64,000 bases of DNA from Butyriboletus loyo (taxonomy: Eukaryota; Basidiomycota; Agaricomycetes; Boletales; Boletaceae). Location of the stretch: positions 26,632 to 90,631 of the forward strand of contig JBBPSI010000099.1 of NCBI GenBank assembly GCA_038093515.1, written 5' to 3'. Each line of letters starts with the position of its first letter. Within the stretch, counting starts at the first letter, position 1. Under the pieces are notes generated by a model that saw nothing but the letters and a program-made list of their open reading frames with translations, did not search any database and was not told where the DNA came from. A program made the position numbers and the translations under genes. Shown here piece by piece: positions 25,198 to 36,596 of this stretch.

Positions 25198-25947
25198 ATG
25201 ATCCGTTTCGAGGGCATGGCAAAGGAGGTCATGGAGGCAATGTGCACTCCGATGCATCAAATCCTACCCACCTACTATCCTCATTCAACGTCCCCGATCA
25301 TCCACTCCGTCAATCAAATATTGCCGAATATGCCATCTGGATCCCTTTTTCTTGGGTCCATGTCTGCAACCATGGACCGTGAGCTGCTCAAAAGTCATCA
25401 TATCACACACGTTGTCCAGGTTCTCGATGCGCCATGGGCCCCGATATCAGAGAAAGATGGCTTTCGATGTCTCAGGATAGACATTCACGACAAGCCCACC
25501 GTTGATCTAAAGCCTCATCTCGAAGGCGCGTGCCACTACATCGCCAGCGCGCTCGCCAGTGGCGGAAATGTTCTCGTTCATTGCCAGCAGGTGCGTCCCA
25601 GAGAGTGCGATACCACCTGTACTGTCCTGAAACGGTGACTCGGATAGGGTATCTCCCGATCACCTTCCATCGTCATTGCTTACCTCATCCATAATCTCGG
25701 AATGTCATATGATCAGGCCCATGCACTCGTCAAACGTCATAGACCTTGTATCAATCCAAACCCCGGATTTGTGGCAGCCCTCCGCGCATGGGAAAGCAAA
25801 TGGCGCTCTACAGCCCCGCTTCCTCCCCCTCAATTTCGACGCGCTAACACGTCCTATGTTTCAATAGGCAATGCGAACGGCGCCACCGAGGGCGACGTGA
25901 TCATCTTACATCCACCGTTTTCCAGGGGTATGAGCTATTCCTCTTAA
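25198..25947 (+). CDS. Dual-specificity protein phosphatase
   Basis: Two exons (25198-25590 and 25648-25947) with a GT-AG intron give 230 residues. The catalytic loop HCQQGISRS, formed across the intron, has Cys129 and Arg135 of the CX5R motif; the preceding VLVH and the following PSIVIAYLI and AYxLVKRHRP-like helix (ALVKRHRPCINPNPGF) are typical DUSPs. The N-terminal half contains the usual GSLFLGSMSA start of the fold and a general-acid loop region. No targeting sequence is seen. The C-terminal tail after residue 190 is not conserved, and a further intron near 25930 is possible. Substrate unknown; such enzymes dephosphorylate MAP kinases or related phosphoproteins. Confidence 0.88.
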
Positions 25948-26849
25948 TTCAGGGTCTTATCCGAATCCGGCATCTCGGCATGGCGCCGGAGCTCCTCATA
26001 TTCCATTTCCAAGTGGTAGCTTGCTTTGCAATTCGCGTTCGACGGACTCACGCACGCCGTGTATATCCAAGGAGGAAATCCTCGTATTTTCAATTCCCGT
26101 TCATCTTCTCTTGCTCTCTGTCTTCGTCATGACTTTTGCTTTCTGTGTCTTTTCAGTCTGGGAATTTTTGGGCAACATACATACCTGTGAGCTTTCATCG
26201 CTTCATATCGATTGGTTAGTTTTGGATCCAGTCCTAGTGGATGGGCGAGCGTGTACAACTTATATATTTACTCATGTCTACGGGCATACATGACACTGGA
26301 AGCTCGTCAAAATGATCGGGATGTCACGTCGACGGTCTCGATGCTCGACACGACCGTCTTTTGGACTCGGAGGAATGCATCACTACAAAGTGGCGAGTGC
26401 GCTCGGGCTGCCATGTCAAACCTCTTCCTATACAATTACCTAGCCTCCACTGCAACCTTGATCGGCGCTGCTTCGTTACTATGTACTTACAAGTCGCACA
26501 GGCTATATCTAATTGACACAATAAACGGCCTGGGGGGGGGGTTAAATCTGACAATGCGAATATCGGATTCGCAGAGGTAACGATTCTATTTTCATTCTTC
26601 GAGCCTCACTGGCAAGACCATTTTTCCAGTGATCCACAGTCTGGTGTCTTCATTTGCATCGTCGTCGCCTTGGCACGCGACCGCCAGTTCACGATAGCGA
26701 TAGCCATTGTGTTGTTTCTTCGATCTCGAAGACGAGGTATCCGTGGCTCGCATCGACTATTTACATAGCCCCTTCGCCAAGCTGATAACGTGTTCGTCAC
26801 AACTAGCCATAATTCCCGGTTCTTCGACGAGTCGGATCGGCAGTGTCGG
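25948..26849. other. Intergenic, no supported gene
   Basis: Likely hol the DUSP 3' UTR, then unassigned sequence up to the left edge of the inverted duplication. Frames here do not match the DUF6533-type family, so the plus-strand remnant starting near 26850 is truncated at its 5' side. Confidence 0.4.
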
Positions 26850-27350
26850 TGATTTATGGATGGCTTTTCACATCTAGTGGTGTATGCCGAGAGGAGCGGT
26901 GCACTGCGCGTTCAAGCTTCCGCCAGGCTCCAATACCTGCATCCAGGATTTTCGCGTCGTGGAAGGGCGACTTGATGTATACGATGGCGCTCTTGTGGAC
27001 GTCGTGGCGTATTCCTTGCCCCTCCGTTTCATTCGCCTCTCGATCACGCCTCTCTCAGTGATGACGATCGCCAATAGGTTTCTGGAGGTCTTCTTGCGCC
27101 GTGACCTTTTCTTTTCCCCCAGTTGCTCGTGGGGGTTGTGAAGGGGTCGATTTCTTGTGGACAATATACCGGCGGACGGAGTGAACGTTCGACCAGTAAG
27201 CAAGCAGACTGTCAAAGCGATCTGACACCAGGTTCCAAGCACGACGCAGATTGCAAATGCTCAGCAAGAGGAGGCCGTCGCATCACCAACGATGAGGTTC
27301 AGACGAACCACGCCGACGAGGACACTATGAATAGTAGCAGCTTAGGCATG
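26850..27350 (+). pseudogene. DUF6533-type membrane protein, 3' remnant (copy C)
   Basis: This is a plus-strand counterpart of the 3' half of the minus-strand gene at 30127-31842. Shared landmarks include the intron end plus TGGTGT (26882-26887), SWKGDLMYTMALLWTS versus SLWEGNLMYTLALLCTS, the CGGCGGACGGA segment near 27170, the GCTCAGCAAGAGGAGGCC segment near 27262, and the final GCCGACGAGGACACTATGA. The frame is broken in several places and the 5' half is missing. Confidence 0.7.
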
Positions 27351-27508
27351 TACAGTAGGACAATCGTGCCGACCATGTCGATCGATAATCCCCAGGCCTC
27401 ACAGCTGGAGTTATTCGACGGGACTCCATCGATAAATAGCAAACAACGTACGCTGGGCTATGCATCTTACAGGAACCAAGCAAAGTTTCGAAATGTTCTA
27501 CGCTTTTT

Positions 27509-29143
27509 TTAAGCCTCCGACTCGGCTTGTGTCACGCTTTTTGGTATGGTGGCAAATTGCATGTGAGACATGGAAAATGTGTTGACATCTCCCTGATTGT
27601 GGAATGCATCTCGTAGGTTGAACAGAATCCGCGAGGCAACAACGCCGTGCAAAACGCCTTGGAAGCTATGTACCATCCGAGCGTGATCCTTTGAGTAATC
27701 GTTAGATAGTTGACTCAGCAACTTACGTTGCAAGTATACCAGTCCAGCCGTCCTGGAGCTGGTGCCAAAAAATCGCGTCAGTATTGTGAGAAATGGGGCT
27801 GGAATGAGACATCTGACTGACTGGCAAGACAAAGAAAGTCATATTGGCGATCGATGTCACTGGTGGTGTCCATTTCCGTGATTGATAGATAGTACATTGA
27901 CCTTGGAGAGAGTCACGCACAGAAGATTGACAAGGTATAGACTATATTGCCCTGAGTGACAGCAGACACGAGCTTGCCCTGGGTCCGAAAACCAGAGCGA
28001 CGCGACGCATACCCATGCAAGAGGGTCAGGGCGAGCACGACTGATAGTGCGAGATTTGTGGGTGACTTCAAACGCGTCCTTGCATTCGGCACTTACCGAG
28101 CTCAAAGAAGGCAGCACTTGAAAACATTCCGACCGTGACCCGGCTGAGGGCAGTCGCGAAGGCAGTCGTAACCGACGAGGATGTCTCTGCACAAATGGCC
28201 TCGAACTTGAGGGAAGTTGATATTACGGAGCAGACGAACATCGCGATGCCGACGATCTGGCAAGTCCGAGACAAGTTGCACGTGTCATTGACAGCGCCAC
28301 TTCAATACGACCCTTGATGACTTACGCCGTAGATGATTACGAGAGATTGACAGATGACCCTGCTATGAGTCCACAGCGCCATAGTTCGGATCAGGAGTAG
28401 TCCTTGGGTATATGTAGTCGTGAGTGACACATATTTTCGTTCCATCAAGTATCTCGCATACCCTCGGCAGCGAACATGCCCAAAAATAGGAGGACTAGAA
28501 GTGGCGGGTCTTGACCTCTTTATCGCCACTGGATGGAGTGTACTCACCTTCGGCAACTCTGTAGAGGGTGACGCACTGCTATACGTGAGTGCTTGGGCCA
28601 ATGATAGACGGAATGACATACCGTTGCCAGCGGGCGTGCCGTCACCAACGCGTCTGCAGGACATGTTAGGACCCCCAATCCTCGGGGGAGTGTGGAAGCG
28701 AACACACTGTAGGTCGCACACAACGAGCCTATCATCGGGAAGAATCGCGTAGGAATGTACAACACGTGTGTGATACCCCAGCCTGTTTTGTTGGTCATCA
28801 GGCGTACCTTTGATGCGGAGAATGTAAGAATGATGTGGCCTATCAGAAGGACTCGAATTCTGCATACCTCTTCATCAAGAGTGAGGAGGTAATCGAACAA
28901 CTGTGCTATCCATGGGAATCTCGGGTGCCGTCAACGAAAGGTATACGTACCCATATCGATATCGGGGCAACTTGCGAGGCATACAAATGTGAACGCATGA
29001 TAAAGAACACGGTCGTCGAACCATACCTCTACAATACTAGACGAACGTGAGTACAACCGGGGGATCTCTTGGACTACACGACATACCTTGATTATCTGCT
29101 GCTGACTGAGCCACAGGATGTACGCGGGGGAGAGGGCAGCCAT
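27509..29143 (-). CDS. DUF6533-type multi-pass membrane protein (copy A)
   Basis: A family abundant in Agaricomycetes, of unknown function. The N-terminal exon begins MAALSPAYILWLSQQQ at 29143; the family hallmark LFDYLLTLDEEV is at about 28865-28910, followed by VRLMTNKTGWGITHVLYIP and RFFPMIGSLCATYS. Downstream exons encode helices LLIRTMALWTHSRVI, IVGIAMFVCSVISTSLKF and SSAAFFELG, and the C-terminus (VVASRILFNLRDAFHN) stops at 27509. Introns are numerous; several GT-AG joins close (for example the one before AQLFDYLL), but the full path was not determined and inactivating changes are not excluded. Part of the inverted duplication. Confidence 0.6.
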
Positions 29144-29583
29144 GATGGAGGATCACCATGACGAAAGCGCGGCCGGGGCGAATTATATACCACGCTTGAA
29201 GCTGTGGTACCAATCCTTACATGGATAAAGTTGTGTTCCACGTATGGGCTTGAAAATATTGTACTTACTACTATTGGACGAGTGGAGTCGGGGGTAATTG
29301 TATGATTTGATAGGTGGTTGCCAGCGCATGCTCGTCGGTCCCGTTACATACTATGCTGAAACCAGCGATATCCCGATGGCAGTGTCCATAATGCAGTTAA
29401 TTCGGAAAAGATTTGCACCGCAATTTTCAGACATCGCGACTAATTCAAGCCTAACCCTTCTGTCGGAATATTTTCGAGCGCTGCCTTGGTAAGTGCTGAC
29501 TCATGCAGGGAGTGTCTGTAGTCACTAGCATCACCACACATCTCACACCGACTGTCAGTCGTGACTTGTACTCACCCGTATAA

Positions 29584-30010
29584 TTGCGTCGCTCTGGTTT
29601 TCGGACCTGGGGCAATGTGGCGTATACTCGTCGGTCTTCTGTGTGCGACTCGTTCCAAGTCGTGGAAACGGGCGTCAACGAGGCCAACACCACCGACTTG
29701 GTCTTCCCGGCTAGTCGGATGCTTCGTGCTCGCTGCATTCCCGGCAGATACCGCCGTGATTATACCTGGATGGCCGGAGTGGCCCACTCGCAACGCAAGT
29801 TCCCGACTCAGCTATTTGGCAGTCCCTCGAGGATCACAATCTGGTGATGCATAGTCTCCAAGGCGCTTCAATCTACGAGGTACACTCCACGTTCAGGGGC
29901 ATGTCATTACGTTGTCGTTGCCCCACATACAATTTGTCACTATAGCGAAAAGCATGAAGTCGACTCGTCGACTCAAAAGGATGAAATAAGCGTTGTTCCG
30001 AAATGTCGCT
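29584..30010 (+). pseudogene. DUF6533-type membrane protein, 3' remnant (copy D)
   Basis: Plus-strand mirror of the 3' part of copy A. The segment GCGTCGCTCTGGTTTTCGGA at 29586 matches copy A's minus strand near 27985-28005; TAGTCTCCAAGGCG at about 29857 matches TAGCTTCCAAGGCG; and AATCTACGAGGTACACTCCA matches AACCTACGAGATGCATTCCA. No continuous frame spans it and the 5' exons are missing, so it is a relic. Confidence 0.7.
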
Positions 30011-30126
30011 TGGTTCCTGCAAGGTGCGTAGTCTAGTATACTGTATCTTTCGTTCTGGACATTGTGATCGATACGATTGTCGTGATTGCTTTACTGTACA
30101 TTCTGGCCAAGGCTACTTCTCACTAC

Positions 30127-31842
30127 TCATACAGTCCCCTCGTCGGCATGCGGCGTCCTGATGTGAGCCACTTGGCTGAACCTGATTGTCGATAGTGTAA
30201 TGACCTCCTCTCGCTGAGCAGCTGCATCTTTCAACCCGAACAAGATACGAGACGCTAGTATGCTGTGCAGCGCCATCTGCATTCTGCTTTGTGATCAGAA
30301 CCCGACGTCAAATCTTTTCGACAGTCTACTCACTGGTCGAGCGATTCATTCCGTCCGCCAGTATGCTGCTCAAAAAAACAAAAACCAATTTATTCAGTCG
30401 CTAGACGCAAGCGAGGAAAAGAAAGATTAACCACGAAGGCCTCCACGAACATATTGGCAATTGTCATCGCTGAAAGGCGTGATCAATGAGCGAAAAGAGG
30501 GAGGGATGTAATGCGACGTACACAAGAGCGCGAGCGTATACATCAAGTTACCTTCCCATAACGACGTGAAAACCCTGGATACATTACCACACGACGAAAG
30601 CTGGAACGTGCGGTACACCGTCACGCCACACACCACTAAGAGTGAAAACCGTCAACAATCACCATAGCGCCGATCATTTAGTGATCAGCTTGGAGGATTT
30701 AAAAAAAGTAACCTACAGAGCTCAAAGAGAGCGACACTACCAACACCAAGTATGTCGTATGGCTCGTTCAATGACAGACAGTCTATCACGACCACATTGT
30801 ACAAATCTGGATTAGCAGCTGAGCAAAGCAGGGGTGAGATGGTGAACATTGTTAGTAGTTAGTTCTTGCCGAAGTGTGAATACACGCACCGAGCCCTACG
30901 CCAGCCACGGAGATTCCGAGGATGATACTGATATGTAAGACCAACGCCTAGCCGCGCACGAGTCAGCGAGGAACTTAGACAACCTGGTAAGCCAGACCAC
31001 TCACGAAGAATGCGGCTACCAAGAATAGCCGCATGGGCCGGCAATCATGCCATAGCACCACGGTGCGGATACAAAGAAGTCCTTTAGAATTGTCTTACTA
31101 CACTGATGTGAATATGTGAAGGAAGTATCTCAACCTTCCGAAGCTAACATGGTGATGATGAAGTTCGCTACCAATAACGACGGTGAGCTTACGTCGAAAA
31201 AAAGATCAGTACGCTCTGGTAGCTCACCTCCTGTGAACCCGTACAATGTCATGCACTGACAGCTTATCAGCTGCCTTGGAGATGACGGTACTCAGTCATG
31301 GAGCCCACCTTATATTCTTCCATAGGAGGCAATATGGAGGCTGTTCCCATTTTAAGGATATAAGGCACTCAAAAGTATTTGTCATTCTCACCGTAGATAG
31401 TCAAGGCACACCCAACGGCCGGGAGATAGCGTGCAATGATAAGACGATCTGGGCAAGTCGCCATCTGGATTTTTGCCTGGACAACCAAAATTGCAGCTGG
31501 TTAAGATGGACACGTTGTTATTAACCTGACGAACGAGGCAGATACCAGGCACGGATACCTCGTCGTCGAAAGTCAGAAAATAATCCAATACCTATCGAAC
31601 GATCGCGTTTATTTCGTGCCAAGACGAAATGTACCAACACTACCCACCCATAACGCACATGAAGACACTGGTAATCGTTTCAGAACAGTCCTGAAGAATG
31701 AAAAGCAGAAGCGTACCTCTGCAATACTATCCCCGGACATTGTCAGTTTAACTCACGCTGTCCACTGTGTCAATTCGGTACGTACCTTCATTATTTGAGC
31801 AACTTGTAAAGAGGGAGCGCTGGTCAAGGTGGCGGTGGTCAT
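30127..31842 (-). CDS. DUF6533-type multi-pass membrane protein (copy B)
   Basis: The likely start is the ATG at 31842 (MTTATLTSAPSLQVAQIMK), followed by the hallmark VLDYFLTFDDE near 31570-31600, then RLIIARYLPAVGCALTIYG, GLLCIRTVVLWHDCRPMRL, ALVLHISIILGISVAGVGLG, an extracellular-type loop (AANPDLYNVVVIDCL) and SVALFEL. The C-terminal exon reads LHSILASRILFGLKDAAAQR and stops at 30127. These align in order with copy A. Intron boundaries were only partly resolved. Function unknown; topology suggests seven or so helices. It is the most intact member of the cluster. Confidence 0.6.
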
Positions 31843-32394
31843 TTCGGGGCTCTCCATCCCGCAGAAGTCACCAGGAGGCCAAACGTTTTAAAGGAAGGAC
31901 GGTCCTGGGAAATGGCATGGCTGTGGTACTAGTTTCAGGATGAACTCGACGGGGTAATTGGGTGGATAGGGTATCGAATCAGGAGAAATTTGATCCGCTT
32001 ATCAGAAGCCGGAATCACCATCATGCCGGCCATCAGAGGAGATCCTGTTATACGAGCGAAATTGTATTGAACGAGCCTTGCGGCCGAGAGCAACACTACC
32101 ACGGCGCCTCAGTGAATACTTGCGGACCGAGGAGATGGGCGTATGCTCCGAATCTGCAAAGGCACAGCGTAACGTTATCGCTTGACTACTCTACCGCAGG
32201 TTATTTGAGAGTTCTGGTTGAACGATGGGTCGGCTACGTTTTCTAACGTTGGGCCCCGGGTTCGGCTATGTTTGCAGTAGGTGGCAAATGTTGTTACATG
32301 TAAATGCCAAAACCCGCGGGATCATTTCAAGGCAGTGTCGTCCAATTAGACCAATTCTATGTATTTGCTCCACCTTATCTCCGTACGACGCATC
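31843..32394. other. Intergenic with a dispersed repeat
   Basis: No gene. Positions about 32150-32215 are similar to about 48684-48757; both contain the identical core CTCTACCGCAGGTTATTTGA. Confidence 0.6.
32150..32215 (+). repeat. Dispersed repeat, copy 1
   Basis: Shares a 33-bp block with one mismatch (CTTGACTA/GCTCTACCGCAGG..., 32181-32213) with the copy at about 48717-48749, plus weaker flanking similarity (ATCTGCAAAGGCACAG versus ATCTGTAGAGGCATAG). Same orientation. Possibly part of a SINE or other small element. Confidence 0.65.
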
Positions 32395-33992
32395 ATGTCT
32401 TTGGCAGAGAGCGCAGCTAGCGTAGATGGCGCATTCACGGGTATCCCAATCATGTAAGTCTGATGATCACGAGTCAGCTAGTTACCACCAAATGCGCCTT
32501 TTTACCGATTGGGTCGCAGAGATCTGAGCAAGTGTGGTACGCCAGAAGGAAGGTTGGCCACAGCATACGAGATCAGAGATGCCTGTATGCGAGTTGGATT
32601 TTTCTACAGTGCGCGCTTGTTGTCATCATCAAAGACCGACAAGCCTGCTTCATCGTACATTCTCTAGTACAAAACCATGGCATCTCCCAGTCATGTTTGG
32701 ATAACATTCTGGCTGCGATGCAGACGTATTTCAGTCTTCCGATGGCAACGAAAATGAAGGTACGACTGTTATTACACCATCGCTTTAGCAGCTCGCCACT
32801 AGTTCTAAGTTCATTTATTATGAAGCTATACCACAAGACCGTCGCCAATTTCAAAGGATACAATCCACCCCTCGATTCAAACATCGATTCGGCTAATAAC
32901 GATAAAGGCGACTTTCACGAAGGTTTTGAAATCGGATGGGAAGGAATTCAAACAAACGCGCACGATGAGAAGAGGACAAACGATGGTGCGATGGCAGGCG
33001 CCAATGTCTGGCCCTCGGACGACTGTCCAGGGTTCAGAGAAGCCTACCTTGAATACTAGTGCGTCAAGTCAGCCTACAGATAATGAGGTTCTGTTTTTAC
33101 AAGCTCCTTTCCAGTCATGCAGCGGTGAACGTTGGTAAGGCCTTGTTCCCGCTTTTTGCCCTGGCCCTCGAGCTGCCTGAGACGTATTTCGATGACAAGG
33201 TAAGTTTAGACCTGTGCAACTATTCGTATTTTTCAAGAAAGCTCGTTGTTTCCAGACGCGGAATTCCGCAGCAATCATGAAAACACTGCATTATCCATCA
33301 CAGGATGGAGATCCCGAGATTGACGACTATACACCAGGCATCGGGGCTCACACCGAGTGCTTAGCATTTCTCACCTCACCTCTACCCTTACTCATTTCTT
33401 CCGTAGCTTCGAGGTCAGAGCATCAACGAAGTGTGAAATCACTATAAAAGAAATTGACCCGATATTTACCTTTAGTGTTTTACCATTCTCTGGCAGCAAC
33501 CGGAAATCCAAGCCCTTCAAGTCATGAACTCGCAGAAACGGTGGATCGATGCACCCCCTATCAAAGACACATTGGTCATCAAGTGAGCTATACCCTTCAG
33601 ACCTTGCATAAGTGTTCACGACATCCATCTTAGCATCGGTGACCAACTTGCAATGTGGACAAGTGAGTGCTGCCCCTGTTTTTCTTGTCAGTAAGCGATG
33701 GATATTGAAGCCTTTTGTCCGACAGACGATGTCTTCAAGTCCACCGTTCACAGAGCCACAAACAAGAGCGGCAAGGAACGCTACTCCATCCCTTTGTTTT
33801 TCGGTACAGATTACCATGTGAACATCGAGGTATGCATCTCGTCCGACGGAACGAAAAATGAACTCGACGTATACGTTCTTGCAGCCTATCTCAAGTTGTG
33901 TCTCCGCCGAAAGGCCAGCAAAATACAGCTCTATTGCTGCTGGAGAGTATGTAAACAACCGGCTCAAGGACATGTATCATGCAGCGTATTAG
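32395..33992 (+). CDS. 2-oxoglutarate/Fe(II)-dependent dioxygenase (IPNS-like fold)
   Basis: Eleven exons (32395-32453, 32520-32608, 32668-32759, 32826-33058, 33115-33199, 33256-33356, 33407-33413, 33476-33582, 33634-33662, 33726-33829, 33885-33992) give 337 residues. The N-terminal DIOX_N part reads GIPIIDLSKC, VGFFYIQNHGIS, FKGYNPPL, DFHEGFEIGWEG, GANVWPSDD and PGFREAYLEYYHAA. The iron triad is His218-x-Asp220 (GIGAHTDFECFTILWQQ) and His276 (STVHRATNKSG); RYS (286-288) should bind 2-oxoglutarate. The Asp220 codon is completed by a 7-nt micro-exon; skipping it would lose the ligand and the frame. Such fungal enzymes hydroxylate or desaturate small molecules, often in secondary metabolism; substrate unknown. 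No biosynthetic cluster is nearby. Confidence 0.9.
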
Positions 33993-34728
33993 ATCACACG
34001 GTGAACGAGAGAAGTAGGCCTTCAGCCGCACATTGCGTTCACCTTGCGATGTTCTCCGAGGACACTTGAAAGCCGTCAGCATTTCACCAAGGCATCCCAG
34101 AGGTAGCGGAGGGCGCCGCGTTGTGTTTTCAACACGACCGAGGAGCGCAATGCGAGAGAGGGGCGGCGCGCTTTCGATCGAGAGCGCGAACTATGGTGGT
34201 GTACGTAGCTGATGCCCGCAGAGGTGAAACCTGAGATCAGTGTGTGGTCGAGTCAGAATTAATAGCATCAAGCAGGTGGTGGACACACACTAGCGCACGC
34301 AAAGTACCGTCAGTCTATTGCCGCCTCTCCGCGAGGTACCACAACACTTCGTGTGAATTAAACTTGACAGGTCGAGACGCTCGAACACCCATAGCTACTA
34401 TCCACATCGATTATTCGCACCGCCGTACTACGCTATCTCGAATGCGGTCGTACTACAGGCGAGGCGCTGTCCCCAACTGACATCTGATCGGCATTTAGGA
34501 AGCACACGAGGACTCCGTGCTGTGTTCAACGTCAAAATGAACCGATCATCGCCTTGAACTCAAGCCAAACATGATCCGGTGGTATTGGGAAGTAACTCAT
34601 GATTGCGGACCAAGATCTGAATCTAGCTAGGCATCGCCAATGCGACAGGAAATGCATTTCGGTCGGTTAGACGATGTCGATGTAATTAAAGTATAATAAA
34701 TAACGAGACAAGTTCCGTTGGCACAACA
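33993..34728. other. Intergenic, no supported gene
   Basis: No recognisable coding or repeat feature between the convergent dioxygenase and the first P-loop GTPase. Confidence 0.5.
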
Positions 34729-36048
34729 TTACTGTAGGAAGGCAGAACCGTCAAACACGAATCGGGACATACAGATCAAGGCAACGATGAGAGCACCACA
34801 CACGAAGAGCTTGTCGTACTTGGGCCCCGCATGGTTCCTCAGGCTTTCCCTCTCCATCTTTTGGCGTTCCAACAACGTACGTTCTTGGGCTAGTTGCGCT
34901 TCAGCTCGCCCTCGCTCGGCCTCTGCGAGTTCCCGAGCCCTGCGCTCCTCGCCGAGCAGTCGTGTCCTGAGTTCAGCTTCCGCCTTCTGCGCTGAGAACC
35001 CTTTCTTATACTGACGATTCTCGTTCTCGAGTCGGGAATTTTCCATCGCAAAGTTCGTGACCATCTGCTCGAGGTCGTGTCGAATGCGCTCTATCTTCTC
35101 CAGAGAGTTCTTGGCTTTTTCCTCCAGTGTCTCCCCGGTCTCGTCTTTGGCGAGTGCTGCTGCACCTATCCCTTCGTGTAGCTCTCCAAATGCCATTGCA
35201 TGATGCCCAGCCTGGCCTGTCAGTTCACGCACAGCACCTGCGCCCGTGATGGTGTGAGTAATTTTCGATCTCTGATCAAACGAGTCTCCTTGGGCAGGAG
35301 GAACTGTGGGCTCCCGATTGATCAAGTGACGAAGAACCGCGTGTGCCGATGCCTGAGAGCCATCGTGGTGGAGCATACGAGCCCCCTTGTCAACCGCGGG
35401 CCCGAAAAATTCGTCCTTGTGAGAAACCTCGTGTTCCCTTGCCTCACCATCGTTAGGCTCTTTCCCAGGCCACTTGTTGGTCACGATGAGGATGTCCCGG
35501 AGACTTGTATCACCGCAGAACTTGCGGAAGATGAGAAAGTTGTGCCCTGACGGTCCGCGCAGACGGTCCTCGGTGATACAGTGCATGTAAATGACACCTG
35601 CAAATTTGACTCCTTGGCAATGCCTGCGTGTGGATGAATGAAGACGTATCTGTGTCCCGGGCAACGTGTATGTGCTTACAGTCCAGAAAAAGAATCGCTG
35701 ATCAGCTTGAGAACATCTAGCACGCTTTGGGCAGTGTCGTCGAAGCCCGGAGTGTCAATCAACGTAACAGTCCGCCCGTCGAGGGAAAACGTTGATGATT
35801 TCAATTTGGTGGTGCCGCTTCCGAGCGACGTGCTGGCAGGCATGTTTGATCCGCTAGCTAGATTAATAAACTAGATAATGAATGCTTCGTGGTTAGCTAT
35901 CAAGTATTCGGCCGGAAGAGACCATATGCACAGTCGATTTCCCGCTTCCAGTGACTCCTATGACACTGGATGCAAATTCAGGATTCCATCAATCAAGTAG
36001 CTGGAGACGGACGTACGCAATCGCCACAGTTTGCCCGCGCGAGGCCAT
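34729..36048 (-). CDS. AIG1/GIMAP-like P-loop GTPase with coiled coil and C-terminal TM helix
   Basis: Four exons (36017-36048, 35932-35965, 35680-35870, 34729-35623) give 383 residues. The G domain has GVTGSGKST (G1), FINLASGS, LIDTPGFDD (G3) and VTNKW (G4-like). A long charged coiled coil follows (EKAKNSLEKIERIRHDLEQM, ENSRLENENRQYKK) and the protein ends in a hydrophobic helix (LFVCGALIVALICMSRFVF) close to the C-terminus, as in tail-anchored proteins. The first three exon lengths (32, 34, 191 nt) are identical to those of the plus-strand paralogue at 38940-40377. Septin/AIG1-class TRAFAC GTPases often oligomerise on membranes; the function of the fungal group is not known. Confidence 0.82.
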
Positions 36049-36596
36049 GATACCTCTGCTTAGTCAGGAGGTTAAAAGGCTCTAGGATAGCAACTTGGGT
36101 GGCCGGGCGAAGTGCTGGAAAGGTGGACACAAGTCACCTTATATCACCGTATTCCGTGGGCGAGGCGTGGTTTCCACCTCCTTAATATTGCCTGAGCAGC
36201 ACTCAGGAGAGACACGCGAAGTCCTTGCTGTTTCGAAGATCGAAATGAGCCAATCATAGCCTCAGACCCTTGGATAGGGACAATACTAACAGTTTCCTGT
36301 AAGATGTCCTGTCTGCGGCGTCGTGGCAAAGTAATAACGCTCAAACATTACTGTATCGTGGACTGGCGCGAACGCACACGCGACTGTGGCTGCGACGAAA
36401 TGCAAAAAAATCGCGTTGATTAGAAGACGGAAGGAGAGTCGAGTCGCCAGCTGGTGGTTCTGGACATTTTATTATGTGATATTGCACGATATTGGTTGTG
36501 GCTAGAATTGCGATTGAGCCACCTCAAGCGGTGGCCTGATCCTTCGTTACGTATAGGAAATAGCAGTCAGAAACTACAGCATCTCTGCAGCATACC
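36049..36596. other. Intergenic, no supported gene
   Basis: Promoter side of the preceding minus-strand GTPase and 3' flank of the next; nothing else recognised. Confidence 0.5.

Larger units (their letters stand above)
26850..30650. repeat. Decayed inverted duplication, centre near 28.77 kb
   Basis: Left arm about 26850-28010 and right arm about 29580-30650 are reverse-complement related with about 1.6 kb between them. Four independent landmark pairs (26972/30545, 27183/30349, 27662/29863, 27992/29597) all have midpoints within 28758-28794, so the arms are collinear mirror images rather than scattered paralogues. Confidence 0.7.

Noticed and set aside
33256..33370. Dioxygenase apparently lacking the metal-ligand Asp (reading HTE)
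   Set aside because: Continuing the exon past 33356 gives HTE, but splicing at 33357 into the 7-nt exon restores HTDFEC in frame, so the triad is intact.
33392..33973. 193-codon open frame on the minus strand
   Set aside because: It lies antisense to exons 8-11 of the dioxygenase gene, whose spliced protein is clearly conserved; the antisense product matches nothing recognisable.
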